Assembly: GCA_963769435.1 (NCBI GenBank) | Contig: CAVYLN010000002.1 | Location: forward strand, 1,116,001-1,180,000 | DNA length: 64,000 nt | DNA from: JADKAV01 sp963769435 | GTDB taxonomy: Bacteria; Actinomycetota; Actinomycetes; S36-B12; UBA10799 | Direction: 5' to 3' | In this document: positions 18,753 to 29,100 of the stretch, piece after piece | Layout of the letters: each line of letters begins with the position of its first letter | Position numbering within the stretch: the stretch's first letter is position 1 | The notes under the pieces: model-generated | What the model was told of the DNA's origin: nothing | The model's input: the letters and a program-made list of their open reading frames with translations, nothing else | Database searches by the model: none | Made by a program: the position numbers and the translations under genes

Positions 18753-19720
18753 CCGAGCCGTGCCCGTCTGGAGGCCCGCGGCCTCGAGGTCACGTTCCGC
18801 GGGCGCGGCAACCGGTCCGCCCGCGCGGTCGACGGCGTCGACCTGAGCCTCGGGCACGGCGAGATCGTCGCCCTGGTCGGGGAGAGCGGATGCGGCAAGA
18901 CGACGCTGTCGCGCACGCTGCTCGGGCTGGAGACGGCCCTCCGCGGGCGAGGTTCTGGTGTCGGGTGACCCGCTGCAGTACTCGGCTGCGGCGCTGAAGA
19001 AGCACCGGCGCAGCGCGCAACTCGTCCTGCAGGACCCGAGCGGGGCGCTCAACCCGCGGCGGTCGGTGTACGAGGCGGTCGCGGAGGGGCTGCGGGTGCA
19101 CCGAGTTCGACGGCGACGAGCGGGCCGCCGTCGCGGACGCACTCGCTCGCGCCGGCCTGCGGCCCCCGGAGCGGTTCTTCCTGCGCTACCCGCACGAGTT
19201 GTCCGGCGGTCAGCGGCAGCGCGTGGTGATCGCCGGGGCACTCGTGCTGCAGCCGCAGGTGATCATCGCCGACGAACCGGTGAGTTCGCTGGACGCGTCG
19301 GTCCGGGGAGAGATCCTGGCCCTGTTGTTGTCCCTGCGGGAGTCACTCGGGCTGTCCCTGCTGGTCGTCACCCACGACCTCGGGGTGGCGTGGAACATCG
19401 CCGACCGCATCGCGGTGATGTACCTCGGCCGGATCGTCGAGCAGGGCCCCACCGAGGAGGTGCTCTCGGCGCCCAAGCACCCCTACACACGTGCGCTGCT
19501 GTCGGTGGTGCCGGAGATCGACCACGTCGACCCGATCATCCTCACCGGCGAGCCCCCCGATCCGACGGCGATTCCGGCCGGCTGCCGATTCCATCCACGG
19601 TGTCCCGCACTGCGGGACGGCGAGGCGGCCGCGGTGGCCCCGCAGTGCCGGGGCACAGACCTCCCGGTGCTGGCCGGGTCGGGCGAGCACCAGGCCGCCT
19701 GCTGGCTGACTGGCGGGTAG
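18749..19720 (+). CDS. Peptide ABC transporter ATP-binding protein, OppF/DppF type (three frame breaks)
   Basis: About 322 residues: Walker A VGESGCGKTTLSR, QLVLQDPSGALNPRRSVYEAV, signature LSGGQRQRVVIAGA, Walker B VIIADEPVSSLDASVRG, and the C-terminal GCRFHPRCPALRDG cluster. Breaks are near 18773, 18943 and 19105, each one base too many. It starts at ATG 18749, overlapping the oppD stop by 4 nt, and ends the five-gene opp operon. Confidence 0.8.
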
Positions 19721-19754
19721 TTGGCGGCTTCTCCGGCTGCGCCACCCCTCCGAG

Positions 19755-19868
19755 CGAGGTTGGAGAACGACCACGAGGTTGGAGAACACACGCGAGGTTG
19801 GAGAACGACCACGAGGTTGGAGAACGCACGCGTGTCTTCTCCAACCTCGTGAACAACCTCCAACCTCG
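19755..19868. repeat. Family A modular palindrome, copy 2 (6 x 19 bp)
   Basis: Six abutting 19-bp units: four direct (starting 19755, 19774, 19793, 19812; e.g. CGAGGTTGGAGAACACACG, with the first and third identical) and two inverted (19831-19849 and 19850-19868). The arms 19810-19824 and 19837-19851 match perfectly over 15 bp. It lies between the convergent oppF and DmpA-type peptidase genes. Confidence 0.85.
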
Positions 19869-19965
19869 CGGCCTTGCCCAGCGCGGGGGTCGATCCGCGG
19901 CCTTGCCCGCGCGGGGGTCGATCCGCGGCCTTGCCCGCGCGGGGGTCGATCCGCGGCCCAGCCCC
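19868..19965. repeat. Tandem array of 28-bp units
   Basis: Units begin GCGGCCTTGCCC and end GGGGGTCGATCC. They span 19868-19896 (29 bp), 19897-19924 and 19925-19952 (28 bp, identical to each other), with a fourth partial copy to about 19965. There are no spacers, so this is not a CRISPR. The array ends a few bases before the TGA of the minus-strand peptidase gene. Confidence 0.85.
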
Positions 19966-19969
19966 TCGG

Positions 19970-21060
19970 TCAGGTCGACCCGAGCAGGGCGGCGAGCCGG
20001 TCGGCAGGCACAGCGGGCACGGTAAGGCCCCGCCGCCCCGTGGTCGTGGTTGCCGCCAGGAGGCTGTCCCACACAGCGGACTCGGTCGCATCGACCGTGG
20101 CCTCGAAGAGGTCGTCCAGGCGCGACCCGGGCCAGGCGGCGCGCCCTGGCGTCCGCACCGCGAGGTGCCCGCAGACCGGTTGCGAGACAGCAGAAGATCT
20201 CGCCGCTGCCGTGGTGTGCGACCGAGCCGCACCTCGCCAGCCCGAGACCGACCCGGGCGGCGACCCGGCCCGCCGTTGCCGGGTCCAGCGGCGCGTCGGT
20301 GACGACGACCCCGATGCATGAGCCCGCCGGTTCCGGGTGGTGTTCCGCCCACCAGGCCGGCTCGTCGAGTTCGGCCCCCACCACGCGGCCGCGGATCGTC
20401 AGTTGGTGCGGTGCTCCGAAGTTGGTGAGCAGCACGACCGCGACGGTGGTGCCGTCGGGCAGGACGCGCGAGGAAGTCCCGATCCCGCCCTTCCACCCCA
20501 TGCACACGGTCCCGGTCCCCGCGCCCACACAACCGCTCAGGGCCGACCGACCGTCAGCGGGGAGGTCTCCCTTGGCCGAAAGGCGCGCCTGCGACAGCGC
20601 TTCGGCCACGTGCGCGTCCGTCACGTGCATCGTGCGCGGGTCGTTCAGCCACGAGTCGTCGCACTCGCCCACGACCGGGATCACGACCGAGTCCTCGATC
20701 TCGGGCTGTTCGGCCATCAGCATCCGGCAGGCGGCGTCGTAGACACGGCCCACCTGCATCGTGCTGGTGAGGAAGACGGGGGTCTCGATCACTCCCCACT
20801 CCCGGATCTGCAGGCTGCCGGTCAACTCGCCCGCGCCATTGAGGACCGCGACCCCGGCCGGCACCGGGCTCGCCCAGACGTCACCTCCCGGGTCGACGAC
20901 CGTTACCCCGGTCCGGGCGATACCGCTGCCCGCGGGCGGGTCGGCGTCGTCGCTGGACGATCGTCGCGTGCCCCAGACCTGCGCCGGGCACGTCGAGCAC
21001 GGAGTCGCTGGGCCCGGTGGGGAAGCGGCCGAAGGACTGGTCGAGGAAGGGAGGCGGCAT
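19970..21060 (-). CDS. P1-family (DmpA-type) aminopeptidase (two frame breaks)
   Basis: About 362 residues. DmpA/S58 features are: LDVPGAGLGHATIV at the N-terminus, GVAVLNGAGELTGSLQI, TPVFLTSTMQVGRVYDAA, GCVGAGTGTVCMGWKGGIGTSSR (the region of the self-processing site in DmpA) and VVVTDAPLDPATAGRVAARVGLGLARCGS. Breaks are near 20945 and 20175; removing one base at each gives a full-length protein. It starts at ATG 21060. It releases N-terminal residues from short peptides or amides, which fits the adjacent peptide importer. Confidence 0.75.
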
Positions 21061-21069
21061 GGTGGCATC

Positions 21070-22136
21070 ATGCCGCACATGACACTGCCCGTGGTCTGGT
21101 CCGACGACTGCCTGCTCCATGTTCCGGGCGGGGAGGTGTGGGTCGGCGTCCGGACGCCCGGGACCGAGGTCCCCGAGCGACTGGAGGCCCTCCGATCCGC
21201 CCTGGCCGATGCCGGGCACCCGTTCGTCCCGGCAACCGCCCACGGCGACGAACCCGTGCTGGCGGTCCACGACGCCGCGATGCTGGACTACCTGGCCGAT
21301 GCATACAGCGGATGGGTGGCCGCCGGATTCCCCGACGACCCCGGGCAGGACCGGGTGGTCGGGTACCTTTTCCCCACCCCGGGGTTGCTGTCGGGACTTC
21401 CGCTGCGCACGCCCACGGCTGCGCACGCCCGCGCCGGACGCTTCTGCTACGACACGATGACCCTGGTGGGCCCGGGTACCTACCGGGCCGCCCGAGCTGC
21501 GGCCGACGCGGCCCTGACCGCGGTCGACCTCGTCGGCGCGGGTGCGCCCGCCGCTTACGCCGCCTGCCGCCCGCCGGGTCACCATGTCACGCGGGATGCC
21601 TTCGGGGGCTCCTGCTACCTGAACAACGCCGCCATCGCGGCACAGGCGCTGCGCTCGGCGGGACACCACCGGGTGGCGGTGGTCGACGTCGATGCGCACC
21701 ACGCCAACGGGACGCAGTCGATCTTCTACGACCGGGCCGACGTGCTGGTGACCTCAGTGCACGTCGACCCCGGTGCGGGATGGTTCCCGCACTACCTCGG
21801 GTTCGCCGATGAGACCGGCCGAGGGGCCGGCGAGGGCGCGAACCTCAATCTCCCGCTCCCGGAGGGCACTGGCGACACGGGATGGCTGGCTGCGGTCGAG
21901 GCCGCGATCGAGGCGGTCGCCCGGTTCGACCCCGGCGCCGTCGTGCTCTCCCTGGGGTGGACGCGGCGGCCGACGACCCGGAGAGCCCGCTGCGGGTGAC
22001 TGCCGAGGGTTACCACGCCGCCGCCCGGCAGGTCGCCGCCCTCGGTGTCCCGGTCGTCGCCGTCCAGGAGGGCGGCTACCACCTGCCGACACTCGGACGG
22101 CTCGTGGCCGCGACGCTGGACGGCCTCGCCGGCTGA
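21070..22136 (+). CDS. Histone-deacetylase-family (acetylpolyamine/AcuC-like) deacetylase (one frame break)
   Basis: About 355 residues. Motifs in order: RPPGHHVTRDAFGGSCYLNNAAIAA (active-site histidine pair), VAVVDVDAHHANGTQSIFY (zinc ligands), SVHVDP, ADETGRGAGEGANLNLPLP, then after the break LGVDAAADDPESPLRVTAEGY, the third zinc aspartate, and VQEGGYHL. The break is near 21957, where one G is missing from a GGGGG run. It deacetylates a small molecule or protein lysine. It starts at ATG 21070, 9 bp from the divergent peptidase start. Confidence 0.85.
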
Positions 22137-22153
22137 TCACCGCCGACGTCGCA

Positions 22154-22729
22154 CTACATGCGGGCTCTCGGGCTGCGACGGTAGGGGCTCACGAACGGAT
22201 CCCCGGAGATCCAGAAGCGCCATAACCGGTCCGCGGCCTTGCTGACCCCCACGCGCGGGCCCGTCGTGATCTCGGGGGCCGCCGACCGCGGTTCCAGTCG
22301 CAGGCGCCCATCGCGCAGATCCACGCCGCTGTCGGCCGGGGTCACGGCGAGCGCCTGACCCAAACGCCCCGGCCCGCGAGCCAGTTCCCTGTGGCCGCCC
22401 CGGCGACGACGAGCCACTTCCACCCCGCCGACGACCTCACCTGCGCGCAGCAGAATCCCGCCACCCACGCCGTCCGGATGGCACACCACGTTGAGACACA
22501 GATGGATTCCGTGGCTGAGGTAGACGTAGGCATGGCCGGGTGGTCCGAACATCACGGCGTTCTTGACGCCGGGACCGCGGAAGGCATGACTGGCGGGGTC
22601 GGTGTCCCCGGCATAGGCCTCGACTTCCACGATCCGCACCGTCACCTGCGCATCGGTGATCGTCGCCCCGAGCAGCAGTGGCGCCACCTCGTCGGCAGGA
22701 CCTGCCAGCGCGTCGAACAGATCGGCCAT
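22154..22729 (-). CDS. 3-methyladenine DNA glycosylase, AAG/Mpg type
   Basis: 191 residues: IVEVEAYAGDTDPASHAFRG carries the active-site region, NAVMFGPPGHAYVYLSHGIHLCLNVV forms the nucleotide-flipping core, and GILLRAGEV and ARGPGRLGQALAV follow. It excises alkylated purines from DNA. It starts at ATG 22729 with CACACT 6 nt upstream. It is divergent from a second glycosylase-family gene. Confidence 0.9.
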   Translation of the reverse strand: MADLFDALAGPADEVAPLLLGATITDAQVTVRIVEVEAYAGDTDPASHAFRGPGVKNAVMFGPPGHAYVYLSHGIHLCLNVVCHPDGVGGGILLRAGEVVGGVEVARRRRGGHRELARGPGRLGQALAVTPADSGVDLRDGRLRLEPRSAAPEITTGPRVGVSKAADRLWRFWISGDPFVSPYRRSPRARM

Positions 22730-22789
22730 GCCGCCAGTGTGACTCACGCGCCGCCGGAGCCCGGCACGTCTGGGGCCTGCCCCACGTTG

Positions 22790-22805
22790 CCGTGACATGT
22801 CACGG
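22790..22805. promoter_or_regulatory. 16-bp perfect palindrome in the mpg/AlkZ-like promoter region
   Basis: CCGTGACATGTCACGG lies in the 92-bp divergent spacer, flanked by TGGGGC-CT-GCCCCA (22771-22784) and GGTGA-N4-TCACC (22808-22821). The perfect symmetry and position suggest an operator for a dimeric regulator. The regulator is unknown. Confidence 0.45.
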
Positions 22806-22821
22806 GGGGTGATGATTCACC

Positions 22822-23893
22822 ATGGCCGAACTCAGCACCTCCGAGGTCCGCGCGAGGCGGCTCACCAACCTCCGGCTGAGCAGGCCGGGGACCAGTGCCG
22901 CGGAGTTGGCCGACTGGTTCGGGGCGATGCAGGCGCAGGACCTATCCAGCGGCAAGTGGTCGCTGGGCGTGCGCCTTCCGGACACTGACGAGTCCGACAT
23001 CGATGCGGCACTTGGCAGCGGAGAGGTGCTTCGCACCTGGCCGATGCGGGGCACGATCCACATCGTCCACCCCCACAACGCCCGGTGGATGCTGAACCTG
23101 ACCGGGGTACGGGCGTTGAACGGCCTGCAGGCCCGGTGGAGACAGTCTCGGCCTGGACAGCTCGATCGTCGAGCACGCCGCCACGGTCCTCAGTGATGCG
23201 CTGCGGGGCGGTCCGCTCACCCGCAGCGAGTGCCTGGCGGCTTTGGAGGCAGCGGGCATCGAGACCGGCGGCGGCCGCTCGTACCACCTCCTGTGGCACA
23301 CCGCCCAGATCGGCGTGACGTGCATCGGCCCGAACGCGGGATCCGAGCAGACATTCGTCCTGCTCGACGAGTGGGCGCCCGAGCAACTGGCACCCGAACG
23401 CGACGAGGCGCTCGCGCTGCTGGCTTTGATGTACTTCCGCAGTCACGGACCGACCACCCGCGCCGACTTCCAGGGCTGGAGTGGACTCACCGCCGCTGAT
23501 AGCAGGACGGCGATCACGGGCGCGGACCTGCGCGTCGCGCGCCATGCGGACCAGGAGGTCTACTTCCTCGACGCCGACACCGACGAACCTCCCGAGATGC
23601 TGCTGCTACCCGGGTTCGACGAGTTCCTGCTCGGGTACAAGGACCGATCCGTGTTCTTGGATCCCGAACACGCCGCTGCCGTCGTCCCCGGCGGAAACGG
23701 CATGTTCAAGGCCACGGTCGTCCAGCGCGGCCGGGTGATCGGCACCTGGCAGCGCCAGAAGCTGACCCGCAAGATGCGGATCACGATCACCGCGTTCGGT
23801 CGTATGACCGCCAAGACCCGCTCGGCCGTCGAGGCCCCCGCGACGCGATACGCGGACTGGGCGGGCAAGGATCTTGAACTCCTCTTCGACTGA
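22822..23893 (+). CDS. Winged-helix (HTH_42) AlkZ-like DNA glycosylase family protein (one frame break)
   Basis: About 356 residues of the HTH_42 family. It begins with ARRLTNLRLSRPG and the motif WFGAMQAQD; the QxQ (QAQ) matches the catalytic motif of AlkZ-type glycosylases. WPMRGTIHIVHPHNARWML, FRSHGPTTRADFQGWSGL, LLPGFDEFLLGYKDRS and a C-terminal TRYADWAG follow. The break is near 23150 (an extra T). AlkZ enzymes unhook interstrand crosslinks or remove bulky alkyl purines. Divergence from mpg supports a repair role. Confidence 0.7.
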
Positions 23894-23964
23894 GCACGCG
23901 CACCGCCCCCGACTCAGGGCAGGATACCCACGGGGGCGTCCTGTGCGCCCCGACAGGAGGTGCC

Positions 23965-25098
23965 ATGTCGAAGAGCGGCAACCAGCCCCCGCCCGGGCTC
24001 GAACCCGGCGCACTCAGCGGCCCGCTCGGGACGTGGATGCGCCGCCCCCTGGCTCCCTGGAGTGCACACGCGTTCTTCGTGTTCATCCTGGTGGCCCTGT
24101 TCACCTGGGCGAGCATCACGATGCTGGGGCGTGTCCGCTACCTCCTGTGGTGGGCCGTCGTCGCGGCGTTCCTGTACTTCGCCATGGCTCCGGCGGTTGA
24201 CTGGTTGGTCGGCAAGGGACTCAAGCGTGGCCTGGCCACGGCAATGGTCATGCTCGGGCTCGTCCTGGGTGTGCTGACCCTGGTGGTCGCCATGACCCCG
24301 CTGCTGATCAGCGAGACGGAGACCATGATCGATGACGTACCGGGGCTGATCAACAACCTCAAGGACTTCGCGGGCCGGTTCGGGGTCAACCTCGACACGA
24401 CGTCGAACTCGAGTCAGGCGCAGTCCGCGCTGTCGGCGCTGCAGGGCCACCTGCCGGATCTCGCCGGTGGCGCGGTGAGTTTCACCAGCGCGCTCATCGG
24501 CGGCTTCTTCGAGTTCTTCGTCGTCCTGCTGTTCACGTTCTTCCTGCTGGCCAACCAGGACAAGTTCCGCCGGTTCCTGCTGTCGTTCCTGCCGCCGAGC
24601 ACGCAGACAGTCGTCGGGCAGGCGTGGGACATCGCCGTGTTCAAGACCGGCGGCTACCTCTACTCGCGGATCCTCACGTCGTTCCTCGCGGGCTCGGTGG
24701 TCGGGGTCACTCTGTGGTTGCTGGATTGCCCTTACGCATTGGCCCTGGCGATCTGGTACGGGCTGGTCTCGCAGTTCCTGCCGATGGTCGGCACATACGT
24801 GGCGGCGGCCCTTCCCCTGCTGATCCTGGTGACCCGCAATCCTGCCGATGCCGCCATCTTCCTGGTCGTGCTGGCGGCATGGATCCCGTTCCAGGACTAC
24901 ATCATCAGTCCGCGCGTCTCGGCCAAGACCATGGAACTGGCTCCTGCCAGTGCCCTCATCGCACTGCTGGCCGGCGGCGCGCTGTTCGGGCCGCTGGGTG
25001 CATTTCTCGCGCTGCCCGCCGCCGCCGTGATCCAGAGCGTGGCCACAGCGTTCTTCCCCCGGCACACAGTCGTCGAGGAGGCCGCCGTCCGCGGTTGA
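23965..25098 (+). CDS. AI-2E family (PerM-like) transporter
   Basis: 377 residues with about eight membrane segments: paired N-terminal helices (FFVFILVALFTWASITML and YLLWWAVVAAFLYFAMAPAVDWLV), a central amphipathic cytoplasmic or periplasmic region (residues 120-180), and a C-terminal helix group ending FGPLGAFLALPAAAVIQSV. The family includes autoinducer-2 exporters and sodium/proton antiporters, so the substrate is open. An AGGAGG ribosome-binding site precedes ATG 23965. Confidence 0.85.
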   Translation: MSKSGNQPPPGLEPGALSGPLGTWMRRPLAPWSAHAFFVFILVALFTWASITMLGRVRYLLWWAVVAAFLYFAMAPAVDWLVGKGLKRGLATAMVMLGLVLGVLTLVVAMTPLLISETETMIDDVPGLINNLKDFAGRFGVNLDTTSNSSQAQSALSALQGHLPDLAGGAVSFTSALIGGFFEFFVVLLFTFFLLANQDKFRRFLLSFLPPSTQTVVGQAWDIAVFKTGGYLYSRILTSFLAGSVVGVTLWLLDCPYALALAIWYGLVSQFLPMVGTYVAAALPLLILVTRNPADAAIFLVVLAAWIPFQDYIISPRVSAKTMELAPASALIALLAGGALFGPLGAFLALPAAAVIQSVATAFFPRHTVVEEAAVRG

Positions 25099-25126
25099 CG
25101 GCACCGGTCCAGCGCCGAGTCCTGCC

Positions 25127-25714
25127 TCAGTCCCGGACCGCGAGCACCACAGTGTCCAGGGCAACGCCGCCGTCCACGGGACGCTCGGCCAGTTCGGCCA
25201 CCTCGATGCGCAGCCCCTCCGCCGCGAGCGCCGCGACGGTGTTCTCGACGGTGTAGCAAACGCCTGCGTCCGGCGGGCCACCGTGACCACGTTCGACATT
25301 GGCCTTGTCGTGGGCAACGACGAAGACGATCCCGCCAGGGTGCAGCCAACGCGCCGCACGCCGGAGCACGGCCGCCTGGTGATCATCAGGGATCTGTAGG
25401 TAGGACAGAAGCACCAGGTCCACCGGCATCGAAGGATCGAACTCGTCGACGTGCTCGGCAACCGTCGCCAGCTCGACCTCGGCCTCCATCGCCATCCTGC
25501 GCGCCTTGGCCAAGCCGACCGCCGAGAAGTCGACCGCGGTCACGTCCCAGCCCCGGGTGGCCAGCCATACGGCGTTGCGGCCCTCACCGGCGCCGAGGTC
25601 GATCGCACTGCCGGGAGTACGGTCGGCCAGGTACTCGGCCACGAACTGGTTGGGCTCACCACGCCAGATCAGTTCCGGATCCGAGTACCGGGCGTCCCAT
25701 CCATCTGCATCCAC
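25127..25714 (-). CDS. SAM-dependent class I methyltransferase
   Basis: 195 residues. Motif I AIDLGAGEGRNAVWLATRG binds SAM, followed by VTAVDFSAVGLAKAR (acidic loop), DLVLLSYLQI (motif II) and LHPGGIVFVVAHDKANV (motif III). It resembles TehB/tellurite-resistance-type methyltransferases. It starts at GTG 25714, 39 nt from the divergent pgm start. The substrate is unknown. Confidence 0.8.
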   Translation of the reverse strand: MDADGWDARYSDPELIWRGEPNQFVAEYLADRTPGSAIDLGAGEGRNAVWLATRGWDVTAVDFSAVGLAKARRMAMEAEVELATVAEHVDEFDPSMPVDLVLLSYLQIPDDHQAAVLRRAARWLHPGGIVFVVAHDKANVERGHGGPPDAGVCYTVENTVAALAAEGLRIEVAELAERPVDGGVALDTVVLAVRD

Positions 25715-25740
25715 GCTGCCATTCAACCAGCCGCCCCGAC

Positions 25741-25746
25741 TACTCT
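25741..25746 (+). promoter_or_regulatory. Putative -10 (TACTCT) of pgm
   Basis: TACTCT lies 7 nt before the ATG of pgm with no ribosome-binding site between, consistent with a leaderless transcript. Confidence 0.45.
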
Positions 25747-25753
25747 GCCAACC

Positions 25754-27372
<1,619 letters not shown>

Positions 27373-27376
<4 letters not shown>

Positions 27377-27999
27377 GTGCCATCGTGCTGGGTGCGGGGC
27401 CCGGGCTCGGCGCGGCGCTGGCAAGGGCCTACGCGAGCACCGGCCGACAGGTCGCCCTGGTCGGCAGGCGCAAGGAGCGGGTCGACGAGATCGCCGCCAC
27501 GATCCCCGGATCGGTCGGCTTCGCCGCCGACCTCGGGAATCCCGCAGCGGTCAAGGCGGTGGTCCGGGAAGCCGCCCAGCACCTCGGCGCACCAGACATC
27601 GTGCACTACAACGCGTCCGTTCTCGTGCCGGGTCCTCCGACCGAGGTCCCGCTGGACGCCGTCGAACGGGCCTGGAGGGTCGGGTGTCTGGGCGCCTGGG
27701 CGGCCCTGCAGGCCTCCGTTGCGCTGATGCCGCGCGGCTCCGCGTTCTTCGTCACCGGCGGCGGGTTGGCGCTGGACCCGTGGCCCACGGCAAGCGCGCT
27801 GGCCTCCGCCAAAGCCGCGTTACGCAACCTGGTACAGGCCGCCGCCAAGGAACGCGACGACGTCCGCATCGCCATGATCACCGTCGCCGGCACCATCGAG
27901 GAGGGGACCGATCTGTCCCCCGACGAGATCGCCCGGCACTTCCTGGGGTTGCTCGAGCAGACTGCTCCGGCGGTGGAGACCGTGCTTCCGAGGGCATAA
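27373..27999 (+). CDS. SDR-family protein lacking the catalytic tyrosine
   Basis: 208 residues. A Rossmann start VLGAGPGLGAALARAYASTG, VALVGRRKER and the HYNASV segment (usual NNAG) identify the SDR fold. The YxxxK position reads ALASAKAAL: lysine is present but the tyrosine four residues before it is replaced. It may therefore be a non-catalytic or altered SDR. GTG 27373 overlaps the pgm stop by 4 nt, so the two are co-translated. Confidence 0.75.
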
Positions 28000-28000
28000 T
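27995..28000 (+). promoter_or_regulatory. Putative -10 (CATAAT) for the 28008 gene
   Basis: CATAAT lies 7 nt before ATG 28008, overlapping the TAA of the previous gene. It is the closest match to TATAAT among the leaderless starts here. Confidence 0.4.
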
Positions 28001-28007
28001 TGTTCAC

Positions 28008-28406
28008 ATGCTGCGCGCCCTGATCCTCCTGGCCCTCGTCGCGCTCGCCGTCTACTGGCTGGTGAGAATGGCCGGCCGATCGCCGAGCCGGGTGAAGGTC
28101 AGCGCACGCCGCGCCGAGCAGGCGTTGCCAGCCATCGATGCCGGGGACTTCGAGGAACCGGCCGCCATCGCCCACGGTGCGGACAAGGGGTTCGGGGTGC
28201 TGCGATTGACACCCAGCCAGTTGATCTTCGCCGGTGGATCGGGACGAGTCACCACGATCGAACGACTGGACATCACCGGCGTCAGTGCCACCACCCAACT
28301 CCCCGACCGGGTGACCGCCAAGCCGGTGCTTGCCGTGACGACCCACGATGGTTTCCACTACTTCGCCGTCAACGATCCGGTCGGCTGGGAGCGACGACTG
28401 CTGTAG
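28008..28406 (+). CDS. Hypothetical membrane-anchored protein
   Basis: 132 residues: an N-terminal hydrophobic helix (residues 2-22, LRALILLALVALAVYWLVRM), a short basic linker, then a soluble beta-rich domain of about 90 residues (VLRLTPSQLIFAGGSGRVTTIERLDITGVS, HYFAVNDPVGWERRLL) resembling a PH-like or GRAM-like sheet. I do not recognise a named family. It starts 8 nt after the SDR-like gene and stops 3 nt before the family B repeat. Confidence 0.6.
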   Translation: MLRALILLALVALAVYWLVRMAGRSPSRVKVSARRAEQALPAIDAGDFEEPAAIAHGADKGFGVLRLTPSQLIFAGGSGRVTTIERLDITGVSATTQLPDRVTAKPVLAVTTHDGFHYFAVNDPVGWERRLL

Positions 28407-28409
28407 CAC

Positions 28410-28549
28410 GCACGAACTGGTTGTGGACCGTCACGCGCCAACCACTTTCTGCGGGATGATCCGGGTATTACCGACATAGGAGACGCAAACCCCGCACGAT
28501 CTGGTTCCGGCAGGCGGTTGCGCTCGTCCAGCCCAACCAGATCGTGCGG
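28410..28549. repeat. Family B double inverted repeat, copy 1
   Basis: Two hairpins in a row. The first is GCACGAACTGGTT (28410-28422) paired imperfectly with AACCACTTTCTGC (28440-28452). The second has perfect 15-bp arms CCGCACGATCTGGTT (28492-28506) and AACCAGATCGTGCGG (28535-28549). It fills the convergent spacer between 28406 and 28559 and shares its layout with 44574-44713. Confidence 0.8.
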
Positions 28550-28558
28550 CCGACACGT

Positions 28559-29050
28559 CTAGAGGCGCAGAACCATCCGGGTGTTCCCCAAGGTGTTCGG
28601 CCGCACCCGATCGAGGTCCAGGAACTCCGCGACCCCCTCGTCCGCCGACTGCAGCAACTCCTCGTACACCCGGGTCTCCACGCCCCGTTCGTTGAACTGT
28701 TCGAAGCCGAAGGCCGTGAAGAACTCCGTCTCGAACGTCAGGCAGAACACCCGTGAGACACCCACGTCGCGGGCCCGCTGCACGAGGGCGGCCAACACCG
28801 ACGACCCGATCCCCCGTCTCGTCAGGTGCGGGAGCACGGCCAGCGTGCGCACCTCCGCGAGGTCCTCCCACATGACGTGCAGGGCGCCGCACGCCACGAC
28901 CGCGCCGTCGTCGTCGGCCACGAAGAAGTCGGTCACGTCCTCGTACAGCGCGACCGTGGCCTTCGAGAGAAGACGCCGGTCGGGAGCGTACTGATCGATC
29001 AGCGCCCGGATGGTGCGCACGTCGGAGGTTCGTGCGGGCCGGATGTGCAT
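28559..29050 (-). CDS. Amino-acid N-acetyltransferase (ArgA-like GNAT)
   Basis: 163 residues: IRPARTSDVRTIRALIDQYAPD at the N-terminus, the acetyl-CoA loop VLPHLTRRGIGSSVLAALVQRARD, then CLTFETEFFTAFGFEQFNE. This is the short GNAT-only N-acetylglutamate synthase type known from actinobacteria, the first step of arginine synthesis. The assignment is by family resemblance. It starts at ATG 29050; AACACT lies 6 nt upstream. Confidence 0.75.
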   Translation of the reverse strand: MHIRPARTSDVRTIRALIDQYAPDRRLLSKATVALYEDVTDFFVADDDGAVVACGALHVMWEDLAEVRTLAVLPHLTRRGIGSSVLAALVQRARDVGVSRVFCLTFETEFFTAFGFEQFNERGVETRVYEELLQSADEGVAEFLDLDRVRPNTLGNTRMVLRL

Positions 29051-29100
29051 GTTCCAAGTGTTCCGCGCCCGGTCCAGGGCCCCGACCGGCGGGTCGCCGA

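Noticed and set aside
14028..19720. Decayed opp operon (pseudogenes)
   Set aside because: Every break is a single base and all catalytic and signature motifs are intact on both sides, which does not look like decay.
19868..19965. Three 28-bp repeats that might suggest a CRISPR array
   Set aside because: The units abut without spacers and no cas genes are nearby.
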